Assembly: GCA_003605175.1 (NCBI GenBank)
Contig: QWDA01000002.1
Location: 124,001-188,000, forward strand
Length of the DNA: 64,000 bases
DNA from: Paracoccaceae bacterium
Lineage (GTDB): Bacteria > Pseudomonadota > Alphaproteobacteria > Rhodobacterales > Rhodobacteraceae
Reading direction: 5' to 3'
Shown: positions 24,781 to 34,227 of the stretch, one piece after another
How positions within the stretch are numbered: position 1 is the stretch's first letter
How the letters are laid out: the number at the start of each line of letters is the position of its first letter
Notes under the pieces: model-generated
The model's database searches: none
Told to the model about the DNA's origin: nothing
Seen by the model: the letters and a program-made list of their open reading frames with translations, nothing else
Position numbers and translations under genes: made by a program

Positions 24781-25635
24781 GAAACCCTCCCTGTGGTCCT
24801 TGCATGCAGGTGTAGGCAGCGGCACCCCGCTTGGCAACGGGCAGGGCCGCAGGGGGTGGTGCATCACATTCTGGGCGGGGGCGCCGCGGCTCAGTCTACC
24901 CGGGCGTCCTCGATCGCCTGGATGTGGGTGGCGAGAAGCGAAGCGGTGTTGCGCTTGGGCAGGGTGCTGCGGGCGGTGCGGGCCTCGGTCTGGCGGGCGG
25001 CGTGCCTGGCGGGACAGGTGGCGGTTTCCTTTGATGTTGGCGGCGGCGTAGAAATCGTCCCTGTAGCCCGTGGGGGTGTTCCTGCGCGAAGATGGGGAGT
25101 CCGAACCTGTCTGCTGTCGAGCGCGTCGCGCGATGCCGACGTGTCCACGAACGCGGCCTTGAAGGTTTCGCCCTCGAATTCGGCGGCGAGTCCCCTGGAG
25201 TCACAGCGCCTTTCGCGGAGCCAGCGTGCGAAGATCGTGGTGTAACCTTCTGTGACCAGGATCCTTTCCGGGCCGGTTCTGGCGAAGTGCCGTGGACGCC
25301 GGGCCGAGGCAGCGCATCCCGTTCGTGCCGAGTGCCGAGGACGGTGCATTCGCCAGCGCGCCCGGGTGGTCGGCGGGGCGCGTGTCGGGCGTGACCGGGA
25401 TCCTGGCCCTGCGCGGGCAGTACCGAATTGGTAGCCTCGACGGCGCCCATGGGTGGAAGCCGATATCGTCTGCGTCGATAGCGCCGGGCCGGTGGCGGAT
25501 CACCGGGATGGCGGTGAGGAGGAGCGCGCGGTCGACCGGGCGCCAGGGGTCGATGATTTCCGGCCGGACAGTGAAGGCTACGGTCGGTCGCGGAGAGAAC
25601 GGGTGGCGCATGGGCCCGAGCCCGGCACGCGGGCA
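24781..25635. other. 855-bp stretch without an intact gene
   Basis: No complete open frame in this gap reads as a normal protein. Protein-like pieces occur on the minus strand in changing frames (see the pseudogene entry). Plus-strand frames here are Arg/Gly/Ala-rich and look like shadows. Confidence 0.5.
24891..25611 (-). pseudogene. Possible decayed gene with several frame changes
   Basis: On the minus strand from an ATG at 25609-25611 the first frame contains RPEIIDPWRPVDRALLLTA and continues Pro/Arg-rich. A second frame carries EGYTTIFARWLRE and AAEFEGETFKAAFVDTSA (about 25260 to 25120). A third frame carries GYRDDFYAAANIKGN (about 25060 to 25010). The second frame then resumes with KRNTASLLATHIQAIEDARVD to a stop at 24891-24893. 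Such protein-like pieces jumping between frames suggest a gene broken by small insertions or deletions. I cannot name the ancestor. Alternatively the stretches are chance and the region is plain intergenic DNA. Confidence 0.3.
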
Positions 25636-26112
25636 CTACTGGATCGGGCGGGTGCAGGCGGCCCCGAGCATCGGGCCGATCCGGGCGGCGGCCTCGAGGA
25701 GGCGCGTCGCGTCCGCCTCGCTCCAGTCGCGGACCGGGTGGGAAAGGAGCGCCAGGACCGCGTCCTCGCCGGTCTTGTCGACCCGGAGCGGAAGGCCGAG
25801 GAAACCCGCGAAGTTTTCGGCGAGGAGGAAGGTACAGCTGTTCTCTGGCGGGAGTGCCGCGACATCTGGCACCCTGACCGGCCCCCCGGTTTCGAGCACC
25901 GAGACGCAGAGCGGGGTGCTTTCGAACGGCAGCAGGGCTTCTTCGTCGGCCGGGTTCTCGGGCAGGCCGTAGATGATGACGCGGAAGAATTCGGTTTCGC
26001 GTTTCGGCACGGCGATGATGCCGCAATCGGCTCCGGTCTCCTGGATCAGCCGGGTCATCATGTCGATGACCTGTGACCGGATCTTCAGAAATCGCAGAAT
26101 CAGTTCGCTCAT
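25636..26112 (-). CDS. GAF-domain-like protein
   Basis: The 158-residue protein reads as one GAF fold: an N-terminal helix (MSELILRFLKIRSQVIDMMTRLI), QETGADCGIIAVPKRETEFFRVIIYGLPE, the central ETGGPVRVPDVAALPPENSCTFLLAENFAGFLGLPLRVD pattern (a conditional pocket and strand), and ALLSHPVRDWSEADATRLLEAAARIGPML. GAF domains bind small ligands or sense redox state, usually in signalling proteins; here no output domain is attached. The gene follows nothing on its strand and lies just before the decayed stretch, so the downstream end of a former operon may be lost. Confidence 0.65.
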   Translation of the reverse strand: MSELILRFLKIRSQVIDMMTRLIQETGADCGIIAVPKRETEFFRVIIYGLPENPADEEALLPFESTPLCVSVLETGGPVRVPDVAALPPENSCTFLLAENFAGFLGLPLRVDKTGEDAVLALLSHPVRDWSEADATRLLEAAARIGPMLGAACTRPIQ

Positions 26113-26283
26113 ACGCGGTGCGGCGCCACATTCGTTAACCCGAGGGTTGCACGAGGCGATGTTTGGCCGCGCTGGGCAATAGTACCCAGGTACGAAACGC
26201 CGTTGGTTTCGCGCGAAGAATCCGCCAACGGCCCGGCTTTCGCGCCGGGGCGTGTCGATGCGCTCCCGAATCGGCCGGCCGCG

Positions 26284-27039
26284 TCAGATTGCCAGGTACT
26301 CGGCGCGGAGCGCGTCGTTTTCGAGAACGTCCGCCGCGGCGCCGTCGAAGACGATGCTGCCGGTGTCGAGGATCACCGCACGGTCGGAGAGCTTGAGCGC
26401 GCGCACCGCGTTCTGCTCGACGATGACCGTGGTGATGCCCTGTTCCTTGATATGGGTGAGCGTCTTCTCGATCTCGTCCACGATGACGGGGGCGAGGCCC
26501 TCATAGGGTTCGTCGAGCAGCAGTACCTTGAGGTCGCGGGCGAGCGCGCGGGCGATGGCGAGCATCTGCTGTTCGCCGCCCGACAGCGTGGTGCCCTCCT
26601 GCTTGCGGCGTTCGCCGAGGCGGGGGAACAGCTCGTAGAGCCGTTCGAGCGACCAGCCGATCGGCGGGGCGATCTGCGCAAGCTGCAGGTTTTCCTCCAC
26701 CGTGAGGCCGGAGATGATGCGACGGTCCTCGGGAACGAGGCCGAGCCCGGCCTGCGCGGCCTGGTGGGCGGACATTTTGTGGAGCGGCTGATGGTCGAGC
26801 CAGATCTCGCCATGGGTGACGAGGGGCGAGCCGACGCGGGCGATGGAGCGCAGGGTCGAGGTCTTGCCGGCGCCGTTGCGGCCGAGAAGCGCCAGGATCT
26901 CGCCCTCGTGGACGTTGAAGCTCACGCCCTGCACGATGTAGCTCTCGCCGTAATAGGCGTGGATGTCGTTCACCGACAGGAAGGCCGGTGCGGTGGCGGC
27001 CTTGTTGGCGTGCTTCGAGAAATCCGGGTGTTCGTTCAT
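26284..27039 (-). CDS. livF: Branched-chain amino acid-type ABC transporter ATPase LivF
   Basis: Starting at the ATG at 27037-27039 (nine bases after livG) the protein has 251 residues: Walker A LLGRNGAGKTST (GRNGAGKT), Q-loop and IISGLTVEENLQLA, signature LSGGEQQMLAIARAL, Walker B VLLLDEPYEGLAP, all typical LivF features, including the EGLAP segment. It has an unusual charged N-terminal extension (NEHPDFSKHANKAATAPAFLS). Last gene of the five-gene liv operon. Confidence 0.9.
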   Translation of the reverse strand: MNEHPDFSKHANKAATAPAFLSVNDIHAYYGESYIVQGVSFNVHEGEILALLGRNGAGKTSTLRSIARVGSPLVTHGEIWLDHQPLHKMSAHQAAQAGLGLVPEDRRIISGLTVEENLQLAQIAPPIGWSLERLYELFPRLGERRKQEGTTLSGGEQQMLAIARALARDLKVLLLDEPYEGLAPVIVDEIEKTLTHIKEQGITTVIVEQNAVRALKLSDRAVILDTGSIVFDGAAADVLENDALRAEYLAI

Positions 27040-27049
27040 TGCGGCCACC

Positions 27050-27805
27050 TCATTGCGCCTGTCCGAGATAGGCTTCCTGAACTTTCGGATGGCCCTTGAT
27101 CTTCTCGGGAATGTCCTCGACCAGCGGGGTGCCCTGGGCGAGCACCGTGATCCGGTCGGCGAGCGAGAACACCACATGCATGTCGTGTTCGATGATCGCC
27201 ATGGTGATGTCGCGCTTTTCCTTGATCTCCCGGAGGAGGTCGATGGTGTTGTTGGTGTCGGCGCGCGCCATGCCGGCGGTGGGCTCGTCGAGGAGGAGGA
27301 GCCGCGGCTCCTGGACGAGGCACATGGCCATCTCGAGCCGCCGCTTGTCGCCGCGCGAGAGCGAGGCGGAATGCATGTGGCGTTTGTCGATCATGTTCAT
27401 GTCGGTCAGGATCTCTTCGGCCTGCTCGACGAGGCTTTGCTCGTTCATCACCGTCTCGAAGGCGTGGAGCCTGAACGCCCCGTCGCGGCGGGCGAAGCAG
27501 GGGATCATCACGTTCTCGAACACCGTGAGGTCGCCGAAGATCTCGGGGGTCTGGAACACCCGGGAGATGCCCATCTGGTTGATCTCGTGCGGCGTGCGGC
27601 CGAGCACGGACTGGCCGTCGAACATCACCGAGCCGGTATCGGGGATGAGCTTGCCGACGAGGCAATTGAGCAGCGTCGACTTGCCGGCACCGTTCGGGCC
27701 GATGATCGCGTGGACCGAGTTCTCGGCGACGGAGAGGTTCACGTCGCCGAGCGCCTGGAGCCCGCCGAAGCGCTTGTTGACGCCCTTGACCTCGAGGATA
27801 CCCAT
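27050..27805 (-). CDS. livG: Branched-chain amino acid-type ABC transporter ATPase LivG
   Basis: The 251-residue ATPase has Walker A IIGPNGAGKSTLLN, a Q-loop with VFQTPEIFGDLTVFENVMIP, signature region SASLSRGDKRRLEMAMCL and Walker B LLLLDEPTAGMA, then IIEHDMHVVFSLADRITVL. The signature reads LSRGDKRR rather than LSGGQQR, a form shared with some LivG/UrtD proteins. It partners LivF on the membrane pair LivHM. It follows livM by 13 bp. Confidence 0.9.
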   Translation of the reverse strand: MGILEVKGVNKRFGGLQALGDVNLSVAENSVHAIIGPNGAGKSTLLNCLVGKLIPDTGSVMFDGQSVLGRTPHEINQMGISRVFQTPEIFGDLTVFENVMIPCFARRDGAFRLHAFETVMNEQSLVEQAEEILTDMNMIDKRHMHSASLSRGDKRRLEMAMCLVQEPRLLLLDEPTAGMARADTNNTIDLLREIKEKRDITMAIIEHDMHVVFSLADRITVLAQGTPLVEDIPEKIKGHPKVQEAYLGQAQ

Positions 27806-27818
27806 CGTTCAGCGCTCC

Positions 27819-29021
27819 CTATTCGCCCACATGGGGTGCCGCCTTGGGCGGATGGACGGCATCGTCGGACGCCTTGCCCCGGCGCCGGAACAGCCGGCCG
27901 ATCCGCTGCCCGCCCTCGACCAACCCGCCGGGCAGGAAGATCACCACGAGCATGAAGATGATCCCGAGCGTCAGGTGCCAGCCCTTGCCGATGAAGGGAT
28001 GGATCATGAAGACGGCGGCATCCTCGAGCCCGTCGGGCAGGAACGAGAACCACTGGTGCAGGATCGAGTCGTTGATCTTGGAGAGGATGTTCTCGAGATA
28101 CTTGATCATCCCGGCGCCGAGAACCGGGCCGATCAGTGTGCCCGCGCCGCCGAGGATCGTCATCAGCACGACCTCGCCCGACGCCGTCCATTGCATCCGC
28201 TCGGCGCCGGCGAGCGGGTCCATCGAGGCCATGAGCCCGCCGGCGAGCCCGGCATACATGCCAGAGATCACGAAGGCGGCGAGCGTGTAGGGGCGGGGGT
28301 TCAGCCCGGTATAGCGCATCCGCTGCTGGTTCGACTTCACCGCGCGGAGCATCATGCCGAAGGGCGAGCGGAAGATCCGGATCGCGATGTAGAAGGCGAC
28401 GAGCATCACCACGGCGCAGAAGTAATAGCCGGCGTTGAACTGCCAGAGCCAGGGACCGACTTCGATGAAATGGGTCGCGCGCATCTCGAGGCCGAAGAGA
28501 TGCGGGATGTTGGGCGAGTCGGGGCCCATCAGGTATTGCGGGTCGGTGCCGTAGACCTGGAGGCCGGTCTCGCCATTGGTGATCGGCGAGAGCACCGAAT
28601 AGGCCAGCGCGAAGGACATCTGCGCGAAGGCGAGCGTGAGGATCGAGAAGTAGATCCCCGAGCGGCGCAGCGAGATGTAGCCGATGGCGAGCGCGAAGAG
28701 TCCGGAGACGAGGAGTGACAGGAGGATGCCCGGCACGATGTTGTAGCCGAGGAGCTTGAACATCCACACCGTCGCGTAGGAGCCGACGCCGAGGAAGGCG
28801 GCATGGCCGAAGCTGAGATAGCCGGTGAGGCCGAACAGGATGTTGAAGCCGATCGCGAAGATCCCGAAGATGATGAACCGCTGCATCAGGTCGGGATAGC
28901 CCGCGTTGAACTGGGCGAGCTCCGATCCGGTGGGAAACGGGTTCAAGAGGATCGGCGCGCAGAGGCAGAGCACCGCCACGATCGCGAGGAGCGTCAGGTC
29001 GCGCTTGTCCAGACCGAGCAT
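27819..29021 (-). CDS. livM: Branched-chain amino acid-type ABC permease LivM
   Basis: The 400-residue membrane protein has helices such as [21 protein letters not shown] and the LivM-type run [27 protein letters not shown], with [46 protein letters not shown] as the ATPase-coupling loop. A C-terminal cytoplasmic tail ([17 protein letters not shown]) is longer than usual. With LivH it forms the transmembrane path. Start is three bases after the livH stop. Confidence 0.9.
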   Translation of the reverse strand: MLGLDKRDLTLLAIVAVLCLCAPILLNPFPTGSELAQFNAGYPDLMQRFIIFGIFAIGFNILFGLTGYLSFGHAAFLGVGSYATVWMFKLLGYNIVPGILLSLLVSGLFALAIGYISLRRSGIYFSILTLAFAQMSFALAYSVLSPITNGETGLQVYGTDPQYLMGPDSPNIPHLFGLEMRATHFIEVGPWLWQFNAGYYFCAVVMLVAFYIAIRIFRSPFGMMLRAVKSNQQRMRYTGLNPRPYTLAAFVISGMYAGLAGGLMASMDPLAGAERMQWTASGEVVLMTILGGAGTLIGPVLGAGMIKYLENILSKINDSILHQWFSFLPDGLEDAAVFMIHPFIGKGWHLTLGIIFMLVVIFLPGGLVEGGQRIGRLFRRRGKASDDAVHPPKAAPHVGE

Positions 29022-29024
29022 GGC

Positions 29025-30056
29025 TTATTCCTCCATCACGCCCTTGCGCCCCATGAGCCCCCGTGGACGGGTCAGGAGGACGACGATGGCGACAAGGTAG
29101 ATGATGATCTGGTTGATGCCGGGAATGAGCGCGATCACCTCGGTCATCGAGGCGAAGGCCTCGAGGATGCCGAGCAGGAACCCCGCGAGGACGGCGCCGG
29201 GCAGGGAGCCCATGCCGCCCACCACCACGACGACGAAGGAGATCACCAGAAAATCCATGCCCATGTGGTAGTTGGGCGAGTTGATCGGCGTGTACATCAC
29301 GCCCGCGAGCCCCGCCACGGCCGCGGCGATACCGAACATCAGCGTGAAGCGCCGGTCGATGTCGATGCCGAGAAGGCCCACGGTTTCCCGGTCGGCCATG
29401 CCGGCGCGGACCACCATGCCGAAGGTGGTGAATTGCAGGAAGGCGAAGACGGCACCGATGATCACCATGGCGAAGGCGAAGTAGATCAGCCGCCAGTAGG
29501 GGTAGATGATCGCGAAGGGATCGAAGCCGAGGAGCACGCCGAAATCGAAGGAGCCCTTGAAGGCGGCGGGGGCGGGCGTCGGGATCGGGTTCGCGCCGAA
29601 GAAATACTTGACGATCTCCTGGAGCACGATGGCGAGACCGAAGGTGACGAGGATCTGGTCGGCATGGGGGCGCCGGTAGAAATGCTTGATCAGCCCGCGC
29701 TCCATGGCGAAGCCGATCAGCATCATCACCGGGATCGCGAAGAGGATGGCGAGCGGCACCGACCAGTCGATGATCGCGGCCCCGGCGCTGTCGCCGAACC
29801 AGCCCGAGACATAGGGCGTCTCGATCTTCATCGGATTGCCGAGGAAGTCCGTTCGTGTCTCGTCGAGTGTGATCTTCGACAGCGTGAGAAGCTTCTGTAG
29901 CGTCACCGCACAGAAGGCGCCGATCATGAACAGCGCGCCATGGGCAAAGTTCACGACCCCGAGCGTGCCGAAGATCAGCGTCAGGCCGAGCGCGATGAGC
30001 GCATAAGCCGACCCCTTGTCGAGCCCGTTGAGGACCTGGAGGATGATCGCATCCAT
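29025..30056 (-). CDS. livH: Branched-chain amino acid-type ABC permease LivH
   Basis: The 343-residue protein shows ILQVLNGLDKGSAYALIALGLTLIFGTLGVVNFAHGALFMIGAF, the LivH N-terminal signature, and RAGMADRETVGLLGIDIDRRFTLMFGIAAAVAGLAGVMYTP as the coupling helix. A roughly 55-residue hydrophilic insert (LSKITLDETRTDFLGNPMKIETPYVSGWFGD) after helix 2 is longer than in classical LivH and resembles the urea/amide-type branch. It sits 102 bp after livK, with a strong hairpin in between. Confidence 0.9.
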   Translation of the reverse strand: MDAIILQVLNGLDKGSAYALIALGLTLIFGTLGVVNFAHGALFMIGAFCAVTLQKLLTLSKITLDETRTDFLGNPMKIETPYVSGWFGDSAGAAIIDWSVPLAILFAIPVMMLIGFAMERGLIKHFYRRPHADQILVTFGLAIVLQEIVKYFFGANPIPTPAPAAFKGSFDFGVLLGFDPFAIIYPYWRLIYFAFAMVIIGAVFAFLQFTTFGMVVRAGMADRETVGLLGIDIDRRFTLMFGIAAAVAGLAGVMYTPINSPNYHMGMDFLVISFVVVVVGGMGSLPGAVLAGFLLGILEAFASMTEVIALIPGINQIIIYLVAIVVLLTRPRGLMGRKGVMEE

Positions 30057-30109
30057 GTTTGTCTTGCACCTGTCTCGGGTGGCGCCCGCCGGTTCGCGGC
30101 GCCGTGTCG

Positions 30110-30133
30110 GTCGGGCACCCGAAGGTGCCCGAC
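30110..30133 (-). terminator. Hairpin between livK and livH (attenuator/stabiliser)
   Basis: GTCGGGCACC (30110-30119) and GGTGCCCGAC (30124-30133) form a perfect 10-bp stem closed by a CGAA loop. No T-run follows on the minus strand. As after the PotD-like gene at 7417, it lies just behind the solute-binding protein gene and ahead of the permeases, which suggests differential mRNA stability. Confidence 0.65.
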
Positions 30134-30158
30134 CCCTGCTCTCGTGAGTGGTAACTCG

Positions 30159-31529
30159 TTACGCGCCCGGGTTGCACTCACCCAGCGAAGCTTCGTCGCC
30201 GCCGAACATCGGATGGTTCGGCGGGTAGGTGACCTGTTCGGCCGGCGTGACCTCGACGATCTCGACGAGATCGAACTCGTTCTCCGGGTTCGCCTTGCCG
30301 CGCACCACGACGACGTCCTTGAAGCACTGGTGGTCGGCGCCGCGATAGAGCGTCGGGCCGTTGCCGAGGCCGTCGAACTCGAAGTCGGCAAGTGCTTCCC
30401 CGACGGCGCAGGGGTTGAAGCTCCCTGCGCGGTTCACCGCATCGGCATAGATCAGAGTCTGTGCGTAGCAGGTCTGCGCCGCCTGGCTCGGCGGGAAGCC
30501 GTACTTCGTGCCGAAGGACTGCACGAAGGCATTGGTGCCGGAATAGCGCGAGCCCAACTGGTTCTCGAGTTTCCAGTCCCAGTTCTGCGAGCCCGGGATG
30601 CCGGCGATGTTCTGGCCGGCGCCGCGGGCCATGAGCTCCGAGTAGAGCGGCACGATGATCTCGAACTGCTTGCCGTTCACGGTCTTGTCCCGGGCACCGA
30701 ACTGCACCGCCTGGGTCAGCGAGTTGACCATGTTGCCGCCGTAGTGGTTCAGCACGAGCACGTCTGCGCCGGAGTTCAGCGCGGGCGCGATATAGGACGA
30801 GAAGTCCGTGGAGGCGAGCGGGGTGAGCACGTTCTCGACGGTTTCCCAGCCCAGCGCCTCGGTCGCCGCCGCGATCGATTCCTGCTGCGTCCAGCCCCAG
30901 GTGTAGTCGGCGGTCAGGTGATAGGCCTTGCGGTCGCTGCCATAGAGGTTCTTCAGCACCGGCGCCAGCGCGGCGGCCGACATGTAGGCGTTGAAGAAGT
31001 GGCGGAACCCGTTCGCCTGCCGGTCCTTGCCGGTGGTGTCGTTCGAGTGGGTGAGGCCGGCCATGAAGACGATGCCCGCTTCCTGGCAGAGGCCCTGGAC
31101 CGCGACGGCGACGCCCGAGGACGAGCCGCCGGAGATCATGATCGCGCCGTCCTTCTCGATCATCGAGCGGGCCGAGGCGCGGGCGGCGTCGGATTTGGTC
31201 TGGGTGTCGCCGGTGACGAAGCCGACCTTCTTGCCGAGGATCCCGGTCCCGTCGAGGGTCTTCGACGAGAAGGTGTTGATCATGCCGCCGTCGCCTTCAC
31301 CGTTCAGGTGCTCGACGGCAAGTTCGAAGGCGCGCAGTTCGTCGGCGCCCTCTTCGGCATAGGGGCCGGTCTGCGGTACGTTGAAGCCGAGCGTCACGGT
31401 GGAGCCGGTGGGCTCGTTGGTGAAGGCGCTGGCGGAGCTGGCGGTGAAGATCGTCGGCGCGGCGAGGCCGGCGCCGGCCACCGCCGAAGTCTTCAACAGA
31501 CCGCGGCGTGTGAAATTCGATTTCGTCAT
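30159..31529 (-). CDS. LivK-like periplasmic solute-binding protein, Tat signal
   Basis: The ATG at 31527-31529 follows GGGAGGACAAG and gives 456 residues. FTRRGLLKTSAVAGAGLAAPTIF is a twin-arginine signal (Arg at 8-9), with cleavage near SASA. The mature part is a type I periplasmic-binding fold: TVTLGFNVPQTGPYAEEGADELRAFELAVEHLNG, IMISGGSSSGVAVAVQGLC and KAYHLTADYTWGWTQQESIAAA. It supplies ligand to LivHMGF. The insertions and Tat signal resemble amide, urea or carboxylate binders as much as leucine binders, so the substrate is open. The divergent regulator upstream suggests fatty-acid or organic-acid related control. Confidence 0.85.
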   Translation of the reverse strand: MTKSNFTRRGLLKTSAVAGAGLAAPTIFTASSASAFTNEPTGSTVTLGFNVPQTGPYAEEGADELRAFELAVEHLNGEGDGGMINTFSSKTLDGTGILGKKVGFVTGDTQTKSDAARASARSMIEKDGAIMISGGSSSGVAVAVQGLCQEAGIVFMAGLTHSNDTTGKDRQANGFRHFFNAYMSAAALAPVLKNLYGSDRKAYHLTADYTWGWTQQESIAAATEALGWETVENVLTPLASTDFSSYIAPALNSGADVLVLNHYGGNMVNSLTQAVQFGARDKTVNGKQFEIIVPLYSELMARGAGQNIAGIPGSQNWDWKLENQLGSRYSGTNAFVQSFGTKYGFPPSQAAQTCYAQTLIYADAVNRAGSFNPCAVGEALADFEFDGLGNGPTLYRGADHQCFKDVVVVRGKANPENEFDLVEIVEVTPAEQVTYPPNHPMFGGDEASLGECNPGA

Positions 31530-31596
31530 CTTGTCCTCCCGAGTGGTCGCATCCCAGGTCAGGGAATGCCCATATTGGCCGTAAAGGCTGGACGAA

Positions 31597-31628
31597 GTAT
31601 CACTGCAGAACAGAAAATTGTGCAACAA
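31597..31628 (-). promoter_or_regulatory. liv operon promoter with palindromic operator over the -35
   Basis: On the minus strand TTGCAC (31625-31620) and TGATAC (31602-31597) are separated by exactly 17 bp, a good housekeeping promoter. The -35 lies inside the palindrome TTGTTGCACAA (31618-31628), arms TTGT/ACAA with three central bases. A protein bound there would compete with RNA polymerase. The divergent ScfR-like regulator is the obvious candidate. The surrounding region is locally A/T-rich. Confidence 0.6.
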
Positions 31629-31740
31629 CGCTATTGAATCACGAGGTTTTTTTGTAAATGAATCAACAAGTGGTTAACCTGGCGAGTCAACTAATTTTCG
31701 CGCAGGTGCAGAAAGTGCTTGAAAGGGAAGGACAAATGCC

Positions 31741-33051
31741 TTGGCCCGCACCGCACTGACCGGCAGCCGGATCCGCGAGCGGCGGATCACGCTGGGGATG
31801 CGGCAGGCGCGGCTGGCCGAGGCCTGCGGGATCTCGGCCTCCTATCTCAACCTGATCGAGCACAATCGCCGCTCGATCGGGGGCAAACTGCTCAACGCGA
31901 TCGCCGAGGCGCTGGAGGTCGAGCCGTCCTCGCTGACCGAAGGGGCGGACACGGCGCTGATCGATGCGCTGAGCGGGGCCGCGGCCGGAGCGCTGGCCGC
32001 GCGGGCCGAAACCGACCGGGCCGAGGAGCTGGCGGGCCGCTTTCCGGGCTGGGCGCGGCTGATCGCCGGGCAGGCGGCGCGGATCGAGGCGCTGGAGCGG
32101 ATGGTCGCGGCCCTGAACGATCGGTTGAGTCACGACCCGCAGCTTGCCGCCGCGCTGCACGATATCCTCTCGGCGGTGACGGCGATCCGGTCATCCTCGG
32201 CGATTCTCGTCGAGGATGACGATATCGATCCGGAATGGCGGGCGCGGTTTCACCGCAACATCCACGAGGACAGCCGACGGCTCGCCGAGGCCTCGCAGGG
32301 GCTGGTGACCTATCTCGACGCCGGCTCCGATGCCGACCGGGGAACGCTGACGCCGCAGGAGGAACTGGAGGCCTGGCTGACCGGGCGGGGGCATCACGTG
32401 GCGGAACTGGAGCGGGCCTTGCCGCCCGATCCGGCGGGGCTCGTGCGCGGGGCCGGGGCCCTGGGCTCGCCCGCCGCGCGGGACCTGGCGCAGCGCTACC
32501 TCTCCCGCTATCGCGACGACGCGCGGCGCCTGCCGCTCGGACCGCTTCGGGCCGCGCTGGCGGAGACCGGGACCGATCCGGCGGCGCTGGCCGCGCGGTT
32601 CGGGGCGGATCTCGCCTGCGTGTTCCGGCGGCTGGCCGCCTTGTCCGGGGACGACCTGTCCGAGCCCGCCGGGATCGCGATCTGCGACGCCTCGGGAACG
32701 CTGACCTTCCGCAAGCCGATCGACGGCTTTTCGCTGCCTCGGTTCGGCGCTGCCTGTCCGCTCCTGCCGCTCTACCAGGCGTTGGGGCGGCCGATGAGCC
32801 CGGTGCGCGCGGTGGTCGAGCTGCCCGGCCACGGCCGGCGGCGCTTCGTGACCTATGCGGTCGCGCAGCCGGCGCATCCCGCGGGGTTCGAGCAGCCCAC
32901 GGTGTTCGAGGCGACCATGCTGATCCTGCCCGAGCCGGCGGGCGAACGGCGCGCGGCGTCGGCGATCCCGATCGGGCCGACTTGCCGGATCTGCCCGCGC
33001 GAAGCCTGTATCGCCAGGCGCGAGCCCTCGATCCTCACCCCGCCCGCGTGA
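31741..33051 (+). CDS. ScfR-like regulator: XRE helix-turn-helix with C-terminal DUF2083-type Cys motif
   Basis: The start is TTG at 31741, chosen because AGGGAAGGA ends eight bases upstream; a nearby ATG (31736) is out of frame. The 436-residue protein opens with an XRE domain ([41 protein letters not shown], residues 8-50), has a central helical region with an Ala-rich stretch, and ends with [21 protein letters not shown], the CxxC-PR-xC motif of the short-chain fatty acyl-CoA regulator family. An HExxH peptidase motif of IrrE-type relatives is not visible. It is divergent from the liv operon and probably senses acyl-CoA or organic-acid status. Confidence 0.75.
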   Translation: MARTALTGSRIRERRITLGMRQARLAEACGISASYLNLIEHNRRSIGGKLLNAIAEALEVEPSSLTEGADTALIDALSGAAAGALAARAETDRAEELAGRFPGWARLIAGQAARIEALERMVAALNDRLSHDPQLAAALHDILSAVTAIRSSSAILVEDDDIDPEWRARFHRNIHEDSRRLAEASQGLVTYLDAGSDADRGTLTPQEELEAWLTGRGHHVAELERALPPDPAGLVRGAGALGSPAARDLAQRYLSRYRDDARRLPLGPLRAALAETGTDPAALAARFGADLACVFRRLAALSGDDLSEPAGIAICDASGTLTFRKPIDGFSLPRFGAACPLLPLYQALGRPMSPVRAVVELPGHGRRRFVTYAVAQPAHPAGFEQPTVFEATMLILPEPAGERRAASAIPIGPTCRICPREACIARREPSILTPPA

Positions 33052-33097
33052 CGAAGGCGCTTGCACCCGGGCGGGATTTGCCGAAGAAGCCCGGGCC

Positions 33098-34225
33098 ATG
33101 ACCGGCTTTTCCTACTCTCTCCGCGCCACCGACGGCGCCGCCCGTACCGGCGAGATCGCGACCCCGCGTGGGGTGATCCGCACGCCCGCCTTCATGCCGG
33201 TGGGGACCGCCGGGACGGTGAAGGCGATGCTGCCCGGGAGCGTGGCCGCGACCGGGGCGGATATCCTTCTGGGCAACACCTATCACCTGATGCTGCGCCC
33301 CGGCGCCGAGCGGGTGGCGCGGCTGGGCGGGCTGCACCGGTTCATGAACTGGTCGCCGCCGATCCTGACCGACTCCGGCGGGTTCCAGGTGATGAGCCTC
33401 GCGGGGCTCAGGAAGCTGACCGAGGAGGGGGTGCGCTTCGCGAGCCATATCGACGGTTCGAAGCACCTCCTGACGCCGGAGCGGTCGATGGAGATCCAGG
33501 GGCTTCTCGGCTCGGACATCGTGATGGCCTTCGACGAATGCCCGGCGCTGCCGGCGGACGAGAAGCGGGTGGCCGAGAGCATGCGGCTCTCGATGCGCTG
33601 GGCGCTCAGGTCGAAGGAGGCGTTCGGCGAGCGGCCGGGGCATGCGCTGTTCGGGATCCAGCAGGGGGGCGTGACGGAGGAGCTGCGCGCCGAGAGCGCG
33701 GAAAAGCTTCGGGAAATCGGTTTCGACGGCTACGCCATAGGCGGGCTCGCGGTGGGCGAGGGGCAGGAGGCGATGTTCGGGGTGCTGGATTACGCGCCGG
33801 GGATGCTGCCGGAGGACCGGCCGCGCTACCTGATGGGGGTGGGCAAGCCCGACGACATCGTGGGCGCGGTGAAGCGCGGGGTCGACATGATGGATTGCGT
33901 GTTGCCGTCGCGGTCGGGGCGGACCGGGCAGGCCTTCACCCGCCGGGGCGTGGTGAACATCAAGAACGCGCGACACCAGGACGATCCGCGACCGCTCGAC
34001 GAGGCCTGCAACTGCCCGGCCTGCAAGGATTATTCGCGCGCCTACCTGCACCACGTGTTCCGGGCGGGCGAGATGATCTCGGGGATGCTGCTGACCTGGC
34101 ACAACCTGCATTACTTCCAGGAGTTGATGGCGGGGATGCGGGACGCCATCGCCGAGGGGCGGTTCGCGTCCTGGGAGGCGGCGTTCCACGCGGCGCGGGC
34201 GGAAGGCGACATCGCGCCGCTCTGA
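33098..34225 (+). CDS. tgt: Queuine tRNA-ribosyltransferase
   Basis: The 375-residue enzyme exchanges guanine 34 for preQ1 in GUN anticodon tRNAs. It shows [26 protein letters not shown] (the nucleophile-region Asp in DSGGFQV), [77 protein letters not shown] and the zinc site [18 protein letters not shown] (three Cys and a His near residue 310-340). Length is normal. No other queuosine genes adjoin it here. Its stop is two bases before repeat copy C. Confidence 0.95.
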   Translation: MTGFSYSLRATDGAARTGEIATPRGVIRTPAFMPVGTAGTVKAMLPGSVAATGADILLGNTYHLMLRPGAERVARLGGLHRFMNWSPPILTDSGGFQVMSLAGLRKLTEEGVRFASHIDGSKHLLTPERSMEIQGLLGSDIVMAFDECPALPADEKRVAESMRLSMRWALRSKEAFGERPGHALFGIQQGGVTEELRAESAEKLREIGFDGYAIGGLAVGEGQEAMFGVLDYAPGMLPEDRPRYLMGVGKPDDIVGAVKRGVDMMDCVLPSRSGRTGQAFTRRGVVNIKNARHQDDPRPLDEACNCPACKDYSRAYLHHVFRAGEMISGMLLTWHNLHYFQELMAGMRDAIAEGRFASWEAAFHAARAEGDIAPL

Positions 34226-34227
34226 GC

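Noticed and set aside
25092-26076. Plus-strand open frames across the region downstream of metY and the GAF gene
   Set aside because: They overlap the GAF gene antisense and are Arg/Gly/Ala-rich without family features; the minus-strand reading explains the right part better.
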